DNA from: Stenotrophomonas maltophilia | GTDB lineage: Bacteria; Pseudomonadota; Gammaproteobacteria; Xanthomonadales; Xanthomonadaceae | Reading direction: 5' to 3' | DNA: 64,000 bases | NCBI RefSeq assembly: GCF_001676385.1 | Contig: NZ_LYVJ01000007.1 | Coordinates: forward strand, 209,657 to 273,656 | Shown here: positions 1 through 5,953 of the stretch, piece after piece | How positions within the stretch are numbered: the stretch's first letter is position 1 | Layout: every line of letters starts with the position of its first letter | The notes under the pieces: generated by a model | What the model saw: only the letters and a program-made list of their open reading frames with translations | The model's database searches: none | Told to the model about the DNA's origin: nothing | Made by a program: the position numbers and the translations under genes

Positions 1-20
1 GCCAGGGTTGCGGCGGTCAT
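1..20 (-). CDS. 5' end of an unidentified gene running off the window
   Basis: An ATG lies on the minus strand at 20..18, five bases after the stop of the DUF4398 gene, and six open codons run to the window edge. The tight spacing suggests a second gene of the same operon. Too little is visible to name it. DUF4398 genes are often followed by an OmpA-family gene, but nothing here shows that. Confidence 0.35.
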
Positions 21-25
21 CGGCT

Positions 26-415
26 TCACCGGCGGTCCTCCCCGGTCGACAGCTGGCGCTGCAGCTGGTTGACCTCGTTGCGGCGCAGCTGCAGCTGCGC
101 GGTGACGGTGGCTTCCTCGCTGCGGACGCGGGCCAGGTCGGCATCGGCGGCGGCGCGCAGGGCCATCGCCGGAGCATTCTTGCGCTCGCGGCGATCCCCA
201 GCGGCGCGCTGGGCCTGCTCCAGTCCCTGCCGGGCCAGCCCGATCAGGTCCGGGGCGTACTGGTCGGCATCGGCTTGGGTGGCCTTGTCCACCGCCTGCC
301 GGGCCTGCGCCAGTTCCAGCGCAGCGTCCTGCGCCCCGGCGGGGGCAGACAGTGCGAATGCAAACGCCATCACATACAGGCCATGGCGCATTCGTGCGAA
401 GCTAAGTCGTTTCAT
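26..415 (-). CDS. DUF4398 domain-containing periplasmic protein
   Basis: The protein of about 129 residues starts MKRLSFARMRHG and has a hydrophobic signal peptide ending near APAGAQ. The mature part is a helical, Ala/Gln/Arg-rich segment with heptad-like spacing, typical of DUF4398 proteins, which are predicted periplasmic coiled coils of unknown role. The chosen ATG (415) starts directly at the signal peptide. An in-frame start further upstream (478) would add 21 residues without signal-peptide character. No clear Shine-Dalgarno sequence is seen. It is divergent from pilU and followed almost at once by another minus-strand start at 20. Confidence 0.7.
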   Translation of the reverse strand: MKRLSFARMRHGLYVMAFAFALSAPAGAQDAALELAQARQAVDKATQADADQYAPDLIGLARQGLEQAQRAAGDRRERKNAPAMALRAAADADLARVRSEEATVTAQLQLRRNEVNQLQRQLSTGEDRR

Positions 416-512
416 TGGGGAGGCCGTACCGGTTGTCGGTTCACGGCCATTGTCGTCAAGCCGACACCGTGCTGGCAACGGGCGTCGGCCGTTTCGTTGG
501 GGAAAATTCGCG

Positions 513-1640
513 ATGGATATCGGCTACTTCCTGAAGCTGATGACCGAAAAGAACGCTTCGGACATGTTCCTGACCACCGGGGCACCGGTCTATATCAAGA
601 TCGAGGGGAAGCTCTATCCGCTGGGCAACACCGGCCTGCCGCCGGGCATGGTCAAGAAGATCGCCTACTCGCTGATGGACGAGGGCCAGGTGCCACAGTT
701 CGAGCGTGAGCTGGAGCTCAACATGGCCATCGCCCTGCCCGATGCAGGACGCTTCCGCGTCAACGTATTCAAGCAGCGCGGCGAGGTCGGCATGGTCATC
801 CGCGCCATCCGCAGCCGCATCCCGAGCATCGAAGAACTGAACCTCCCGCAGGTGCTCAAGGACGTCATCATGACCCCGCGCGGGCTGGTGCTGGTGGTGG
901 GGTCCACCGGTTCCGGCAAGTCCACCTCGCTGGCGTCGATGATCGACCACCGCAACAGCACCACCACCGGTCACATCCTCACCATCGAGGATCCGATCGA
1001 GTACCTGCACAAGCACAAGATGTCGATCGTCAACCAGCGCGAGGTCGGCCTGGATACCCATGCCTTCCACAACGCGCTGAAGAACGCGATGCGCGAGGCG
1101 CCGGACGTGATCCTGATCGGCGAGATCCTGGATGCGGAAACGATGGAGGCGGCAATCGCCTTCGCCGAGACCGGCCATCTGTGCCTGGCCACGCTGCACT
1201 CCAACAACGCCGACCAGACCATCGAGCGCATCCTCAACTTCTTCCCGGAAAGCGCGCACAAGAACGTGCTGATGAACCTGGCGCTGAACCTGCGTGCGGT
1301 GATCAGCCAGCGCCTGGTGAAGAACAAGGAAGGCCGTCGCCTGCCGGCCACCGAGGTCCTGATCAACACGCCGATGATCCGCGACCTGCTGCGCCGCGGC
1401 CAGGTGCACGAGATCAAGGCAGCGATGGAAGCCTCGCTGGAAGAAGGCATGGAGAGCTTCGACCAGTGCCTGTTCCGGCTGGCCAAGGCCGGCATCATCG
1501 AGCAGGAAGAGGCACTGCGCGCAGCCGACTCGCGCGATGGCCTGGCCCTGAAGTTCCGCCTGTCCGAGGGCAGCAGCGGCGAACACGATCCGTACGCGGA
1601 CTTCTCGAGCGGGCAGCCCAGCATCACCCACGGATTCTGA
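513..1640 (+). CDS. pilU: type IV pilus twitching motility ATPase PilU
   Basis: A 375-residue hexameric secretion-type ATPase of the PilT/PilU family. It acts at the inner-membrane base of type IV pili as the accessory retraction motor working with PilT. The Walker A motif GSTGSGKST is near residue 130, followed by the Asp box (ILTIEDPIEY), a Walker B-like segment and the His-box (AETGHLCLATLHSNN). The length matches PilU. The start MDIGYFLKLM is the canonical PilU N-terminus; upstream in-frame sequence is non-homologous. The usual GEIRD motif reads GEILD here. It stands without pilT beside it and is divergent from the DUF4398 gene. Confidence 0.93.
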   Translation: MDIGYFLKLMTEKNASDMFLTTGAPVYIKIEGKLYPLGNTGLPPGMVKKIAYSLMDEGQVPQFERELELNMAIALPDAGRFRVNVFKQRGEVGMVIRAIRSRIPSIEELNLPQVLKDVIMTPRGLVLVVGSTGSGKSTSLASMIDHRNSTTTGHILTIEDPIEYLHKHKMSIVNQREVGLDTHAFHNALKNAMREAPDVILIGEILDAETMEAAIAFAETGHLCLATLHSNNADQTIERILNFFPESAHKNVLMNLALNLRAVISQRLVKNKEGRRLPATEVLINTPMIRDLLRRGQVHEIKAAMEASLEEGMESFDQCLFRLAKAGIIEQEEALRAADSRDGLALKFRLSEGSSGEHDPYADFSSGQPSITHGF

Positions 1641-1648
1641 ACCTGGAA

Positions 1649-1669
1649 CCGCGGGGCCGGGCCCCGCGG
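1649..1669. terminator. GC-rich hairpin between convergent genes
   Basis: A nine-base perfect stem (CCGCGGGGC/GCCCCGCGG) with a three-base loop lies between the convergent ends of pilU and maiA. It has no T-tract, so intrinsic termination is plausible but unproven. Confidence 0.35.
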
Positions 1670-1682
1670 GTCCCGCCCCGCC

Positions 1683-2351
1683 TCAGGCCGCGTCGCGCTG
1701 GTTTTCCGGGCGCGCCCGCTCGAACGCGTCCAGCGTCTGGCAGGCCGCTTCGATGCGGCGCAGGGTTGGATAGGCTGCCAGGTCCAGGCCGAAGCGGTGC
1801 GCGTTGTACAGCTGCGGCAGCAGGCAGATATCCGCCAGGCCAGGGCGGTCGCCATGGCAGAAGGTGCCGGTGTCGCTGCTGCCGGCCAGCAGGGCTTCCA
1901 TCGCCGCCAGGCCTTCGGCGATCCAGTGCAGGGTCCATTGCGTGCGCGCTTGGGCCGGTACCTGCAGGTTGCGCTCCAGGTATTGCATCACCCGCAGGTT
2001 GTTGATCGGGTGGATATCGCAGGCGACCAGCTGGCCCAGCGCGCGCACCCGTGCGCGGCCGGCGGCGTCGGCCGGCAGCAATGGAACCTGCGGGAAACGT
2101 TCATCCAGGTATTCGAGGATCGCCAGCGACTGGGTCAGGGTATGCCCATCGTGCTGCAGGGTCGGCACCAGTTGCTGCGGGTTGAGCGCGCGATAGTCGC
2201 CGCGATGCTGTTCGCCGCCTTCTCGCACCAGGTGCACCGGCCGCGCCTCCCAGGCCAGGCCCTTCAGCTCCAGGCCGATGCGCACGCGGTAGGCGGCGCT
2301 GGAGCGCCAGTAGGTGTACAGCACGATGCCGTCGTCGACCGGGATCTCCAT
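1683..2351 (-). CDS. maiA: maleylacetoacetate isomerase (zeta-class GST)
   Basis: About 222 residues. It isomerises maleylacetoacetate to fumarylacetoacetate in tyrosine/homogentisate breakdown, using glutathione. The N-terminal thioredoxin-like domain carries the zeta-GST signature WRSSAAYRVRIGLELKG, and NPQQLVPTL and TQSLAILEYL are the glutathione-site segments. A GST C-terminal helical domain follows. Two starts are possible: ATG at 2363, four bases after the fahA stop, and ATG at 2351. The second is preceded by a strong GGAGG at 2361..2357 with five-base spacing and is preferred. It lies immediately downstream of fahA, whose product acts next in the pathway. Confidence 0.9.
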   Translation of the reverse strand: MEIPVDDGIVLYTYWRSSAAYRVRIGLELKGLAWEARPVHLVREGGEQHRGDYRALNPQQLVPTLQHDGHTLTQSLAILEYLDERFPQVPLLPADAAGRARVRALGQLVACDIHPINNLRVMQYLERNLQVPAQARTQWTLHWIAEGLAAMEALLAGSSDTGTFCHGDRPGLADICLLPQLYNAHRFGLDLAAYPTLRRIEAACQTLDAFERARPENQRDAA

Positions 2352-2365
2352 TGCCGCCTCCATGC

Positions 2366-3355
2366 TCAGGGCTTGGCTGCCTGCTCGATGCGCTGCTCGA
2401 TCGCACCAAAGATGCTGTTGCCCGCGGCATCGAGCATCTCGATGCGGACCACGTCGCCGAAGGACATGAACGGCGTGATCGGCTTGCCGTCACGCAGGGT
2501 CTCGACCACGCGCTGCTCGGCGAAGCACGAAGCGCCCTTGCTGGTGTCTTCGTTGGCGATGGTGCCCGAACCGACGATGGTGCCGGCGCCCAGCGGACGG
2601 GTCCTGGCCGCATGCGCGACGAGTTGGGCAAAATTGAACTGCATGTCGACGCCGGCTTCCGGCGCGCCAAACCACTGGCCGTTGACATGGGTCAGCAGCG
2701 GCAGGTGCACCTTGTTGTCCTGCCAGGCAGCGCCCAGCTCATCGGGAGTGACGAACACCGGCGACAGCGCCGAGCGCGGCTTGGACTGCAGGAAGCCGAA
2801 ACCCTTGGCCAGCTCGCCCGGGATCAGGTTGCGCAGCGAGACGTCGTTGACCAGGCCGACCAGCTGGATGTGGCCGGCGGCCTGTTCCGGGGTAGCGGCC
2901 ATCGGAACGTCATCGGTGATCACCACGATTTCCGCTTCCAGGTCGATGCCGTAATCCTCGCTGGCTACCTTCACCGCATCGCGCGGTCCGTAGAAGCCGG
3001 CGCTGGTGGCCTGGTACATCAGCGGGTCGGTATAGAAGCTCTCCGGCACCTCTGCCCCGCGCGCGCGGCGCACGCGTTCAACGTGCGGCAGGTAGGCGCT
3101 GCCATCAACGAACTCGTAGGCTCGCGGCAGCGGCGCAGCCAGGGCCTGCGGGTCGAGGTCGAACACACCATCGGCGTCGCCGGCATTGAGGGATTCGTAC
3201 AGGGCGTTCAGGCGCGGCGCGACGTGGCTCCAGTCCTCCAGGGCCTGCTGCAGGGTGGCGGCAATCCCGATGGCGCGCACGCCGTGGCGAAGGTCACGCG
3301 AGACGACGATCAGGGTGCCATCGCGGCCGCCTTCCTTCAAAGAACCAAGCTTCAT
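2366..3355 (-). CDS. fahA: fumarylacetoacetate hydrolase family protein
   Basis: About 329 residues from MKLGSLKEGGRDG. Fumarylacetoacetase family: last step of tyrosine degradation, splitting fumarylacetoacetate into fumarate and acetoacetate. Visible family features are the acidic metal-binding region DLEAEIVVITDDVP, the LVNDVSLRNLIPGEL segment and the C-terminal GSGTIANED stretch. The length corresponds to the shorter bacterial fumarylacetoacetase type. An in-frame ATG at 3385 exists, but the internal start begins the family homology. Forms a two-gene operon with maiA. Confidence 0.9.
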   Translation of the reverse strand: MKLGSLKEGGRDGTLIVVSRDLRHGVRAIGIAATLQQALEDWSHVAPRLNALYESLNAGDADGVFDLDPQALAAPLPRAYEFVDGSAYLPHVERVRRARGAEVPESFYTDPLMYQATSAGFYGPRDAVKVASEDYGIDLEAEIVVITDDVPMAATPEQAAGHIQLVGLVNDVSLRNLIPGELAKGFGFLQSKPRSALSPVFVTPDELGAAWQDNKVHLPLLTHVNGQWFGAPEAGVDMQFNFAQLVAHAARTRPLGAGTIVGSGTIANEDTSKGASCFAEQRVVETLRDGKPITPFMSFGDVVRIEMLDAAGNSIFGAIEQRIEQAAKP

Positions 3356-3462
3356 GGGTGGGTGTCCGGAGTCGTGGGCAAACAAGTTTCAAGTGTAATC
3401 AAATATGCGGCGACGCCAAGCTGCAGCGCCGCATCGGCCCACCCTACCGCAGTGGGGGTTCG

Positions 3463-3701
3463 GCAGGGTTGCACCCTGCACCCGCTTCAAGCCAAGGCAA
3501 CGTCAAGGGCAACAGCCGGCTCTGGGTTGTCTGCGGGTTTGGCGGGGCGGTGTGGGCGGGCAGGACACGCCGTGAACCCATCCCTGGGGCTCGATGGCGC
3601 CATCCATGGCGCCAACGGTCCTGCCCGCCCACCCCGCTTACCCACAGGAACCCGGTCTTTGCCGTTGTTTCGGCCTCTGCAGGTGCAGGGCGCAGCCCTG
3701 C
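3463..3701. repeat. composite palindromic element, copy 1 of the covarying-stem family
   Basis: Fills most of the gap between fahA and rhlE. The centre is a perfect 15-bp inverted repeat, 3552-3566 with 3618-3632, extended outward by imperfect pairing. It encloses a core (3567-3617) that contains two small hairpins around CCATCC. The core matches those at 5563-5614, 5846-5897 (inverted) and 27934-27985. The element is flanked on both sides by hairpins of another shared type, GCAGGGTTGCACCCTGC at 3463-3479 and GCAGGGCGCAGCCCTGC at 3685-3701, pointing in opposite directions. The two divergent genes on either side leave no other gene here. Confidence 0.8.
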
Positions 3702-3741
3702 AGAGAGAACCCTTACCTGAACGGGGCTTTTTGCGCGAGGT

Positions 3742-3995
3742 CTCAGCCATCGGTTAGACTGGGCAGGTCTGCAGCGGCCGTCCGTTTCCCTTCGGGATCG
3801 CCGGCGTCCGGGGTCCGCCCCGTCGCCCGCCCCCACTCCGACGCCGTTCGTCACGCATTCCAGCCTGCGCTCCGTGCCGGCTGCACCCAACTTCTCGCAG
3901 CGCGGTTCACGGGAACGCTCCGAGTCAGCCGATCAGTCTGATCTGCCCCCGTCTGTCCGTTCGGACAGGCGTTTCTTGTATCTGGAGCAAACTCA
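3742..3995 (+). promoter_or_regulatory. long leader region of rhlE
   Basis: About 250 bases without an open gene precede rhlE. A hairpin (CTGTCC/GGACAG, 3955-3970) lies shortly before the start codon, followed by GGAG eight bases from the ATG. A long leader is usual for cold-responsive DEAD-box helicase mRNAs, but no recognised motif proves such control here. Confidence 0.35.
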
Positions 3996-5414
3996 ATGTC
4001 GTTTGAATCGCTGGGCCTGGCGCCCTTCCTGCTGCGTGCGCTCGCCGAGCAGGGCTATGAAACCCCGACCCCGATCCAGCAGCAGGCGATCCCGCTGGCG
4101 CTGGCCGGTCGCGACCTGCTGGCTGGGGCACAGACCGGTACCGGCAAGACCGCCGCCTTCGGCCTGCCGCTGCTGCAGCATCTGGGCACTGCCCCGCAGG
4201 AAGTGCGTGGCGGCGGCCCGCGCAGGCCGCGCGCGCTGATCCTGGCTCCGACCCGCGAACTGGCCACCCAGGTGCATGACAGCCTGCGCGGCTACAGCAA
4301 GTACCTGCGCATCCCCAGCGCCTGCATCTATGGCGGCGTCGGCATGGGCAACCAGCTGGACATCCTGCGCCGCGGCGTGGACCTGCTGGTCGCCTGCCCG
4401 GGCCGCCTGATCGACCACCTGGAGCGCCGCAGCATCGACCTGTCCGGCATCGAACTGCTGGTACTGGACGAGGCCGACCGCATGCTCGACATGGGCTTCC
4501 TGCCGTCGATCAAGCGGATCCTGGCCAAGCTGCCGAAGCAGAACCGCCAGACCCTGCTGTTCTCGGCCACGTTCGAGGACAACATCCGCCAGCTGGCCCT
4601 GGAGTTCATGCGCAACCCGGAACAGATCCAGGTGACGCCGAAGAACACCGTGGCCGAAACCATCACCCACCGCGTGCATCCGGTCGACGCCGGCCGCAAG
4701 CGCGATCTGCTGCTGCATCTGCTGGCACAGGACAGCCGCGAGCAGACCCTGGTGTTTGCCCGCACCAAGCACGGTAGCGACAAGCTGGCCACGTTCCTGG
4801 AAAAGTCGGGCATCAAGACCGCAGCGATCCACGGCAACAAGAGCCAGGGCCAGCGCCTGCGTGCGCTGGGCGACTTCAAGGCCGGCCGCGTGACCGTGCT
4901 GGTGGCCACCGACATTGCCGCGCGCGGCATCGACATCAACGAGCTGCCGAAGGTGATCAACTTCGACCTGCCGATGGTGGCCGAGGACTACGTGCACCGC
5001 ATCGGCCGTACCGGCCGCAACGGCGCGACCGGCCAGGCAATCTCGCTGGTGGCGCAGGACGAAGTGAAGCTGCTGCGCGCGATCGTGCGCCTGCTGGGCC
5101 GCGACATGGACATCCGCGATTTGCCGGGCTTCGAGCTGCAGGTGCCGATCCGCTGGGGCAACAGTGCACCGGGCAAGGCCGATCAGCCGGGTGGCGAGCG
5201 TGCGCCGCGCAAGAACCACGCACGCCGTCCGCACGGCGATGCGCCGCGCCATGCGCACGCCGGCCCGAAGAAGGCCGGTGGTGGCCGTCGCGAGGGGGGT
5301 GGCAATGGACAGCAGCGTGCAGGCGCCGGTCAGGGCCAGCGTCGTGGGGGTGGCGGCAATGGTGGCGGCCGTGGCCGCGGCCAGGGTGGCAACGGCGGCG
5401 GTCGCGCCGGCTGA
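3996..5414 (+). CDS. rhlE: ATP-dependent DEAD-box RNA helicase, RhlE type
   Basis: 472 residues. Remodels RNA duplexes in ribosome assembly and mRNA turnover in the cytoplasm. All DEAD-box motifs are visible: Q motif (FESLGL...YETPTPIQ), motif I AQTGTGKT, PTRELA, DEAD (VLDEADRML), SAT, ARGIDI and HRIGRTGR. After the helicase core (about residues 1-370) comes a basic, glycine-rich tail with RGG-like repeats (GQGQRRGGGGNGGGRGRG), typical of RhlE-type C-terminal RNA-binding extensions. The ATG is preceded by GGAG at eight-base spacing. A strong terminator follows. Confidence 0.93.
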   Translation: MSFESLGLAPFLLRALAEQGYETPTPIQQQAIPLALAGRDLLAGAQTGTGKTAAFGLPLLQHLGTAPQEVRGGGPRRPRALILAPTRELATQVHDSLRGYSKYLRIPSACIYGGVGMGNQLDILRRGVDLLVACPGRLIDHLERRSIDLSGIELLVLDEADRMLDMGFLPSIKRILAKLPKQNRQTLLFSATFEDNIRQLALEFMRNPEQIQVTPKNTVAETITHRVHPVDAGRKRDLLLHLLAQDSREQTLVFARTKHGSDKLATFLEKSGIKTAAIHGNKSQGQRLRALGDFKAGRVTVLVATDIAARGIDINELPKVINFDLPMVAEDYVHRIGRTGRNGATGQAISLVAQDEVKLLRAIVRLLGRDMDIRDLPGFELQVPIRWGNSAPGKADQPGGERAPRKNHARRPHGDAPRHAHAGPKKAGGGRREGGGNGQQRAGAGQGQRRGGGGNGGGRGRGQGGNGGGRAG

Positions 5415-5461
5415 TCCCAGCTGACATGGGGGGTGCCTCCCGCTGCGCGGGGGCTATCGGG

Positions 5462-5491
5462 GGACGGCGCTGACGCGCCGTCCTTTTTTTT
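5462..5491 (+). terminator. intrinsic terminator after rhlE
   Basis: Perfect nine-base stem GGACGGCGC/GCGCCGTCC (5462-5470, 5475-5483) with a four-base loop, followed by eight T residues. It lies about 50 bases after the rhlE stop. Confidence 0.9.
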
Positions 5492-5536
5492 GTCGGCTAC
5501 CGTGGGTGAAAGCACGCGGATGGTTCGGCTTGGGGC

Positions 5537-5640
5537 GGCGCAGGGCGGAGTGGGGGCAAAACACGCCGTAAACCCATCCATGGGGGCTCGATCGCGCCAT
5601 CCATGGCGCTCACGGTTTTGCCCCCACTCCGCCCTGCGCC
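5537..5640. repeat. covarying-stem palindromic element, copy 2
   Basis: A perfect 26-bp inverted repeat (5537-5562 with 5615-5640) encloses the conserved core 5563-5614 with its two CCATCC hairpins. Pairing continues two bases further outward. The stem sequence is unlike that of copy 1, yet it is fully self-complementary. Lies between the convergent ends of rhlE and the M14 peptidase gene. Confidence 0.85.
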
Positions 5641-5690
5641 GCTTCGGAGATCGCCAGCACCTACTTGTCCCGCCGGGTAGCCGGGAGAAG

Positions 5691-5778
5691 AAGATTAAAT
5701 TCAAATTCAAATTCAAATTCAAAAGCCGAAGCCGCAATTCCTGGTCTTGCCTTTGCTTTTGCTTTTGCCCTTGCTCCG
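5691..5778. repeat. tandem hexamer tracts between two palindromes
   Basis: About four tandem AAATTC hexamers (near 5696-5720) are followed by AAAGCCGAAGCCGC and then TTTGCT/TTTGCC hexamers (about 5750-5770). The AT-rich tract stands out sharply from its GC-rich surroundings. Equivalent positions beside the other two element loci carry CAACAG-like hexamers (27856-27890) or degenerate CAACGGCAA stretches. No gene is seen. Confidence 0.7.
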
Positions 5779-5816
5779 CCTTGGGGTCTGATGCGTCCGC
5801 GCCCGCAGGAAACTGT

Positions 5817-5926
5817 CATGGGAGGCAGGGGGCCTCAGCCAGGACCGTTGGCGCCAAGGATGGCGCCATCGAGCCCCCATGGATGGGTTCACGGCGTGTC
5901 CTGGCTGAGGCCCCCTGCCTCCCATG
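5817..5926. repeat. covarying-stem palindromic element, copy 3 (inverted)
   Basis: A perfect 29-bp inverted repeat (5817-5845 with 5898-5926) encloses the core 5846-5897, in the opposite orientation to copies 1, 2 and 4. Together with copy 2 it forms a head-to-head pair in one 540-base gap. The stem shares only about the last six bases next to the core with copy 1. Confidence 0.85.
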
Positions 5927-5953
5927 CACAACAACAACTAGGCGCCAAACGCC

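Noticed and set aside
3463..5926. CRISPR array or integron-type repeats
   Set aside because: The repeats are few, inverted, of unequal spacing and lack unique spacers or cas/intI genes.
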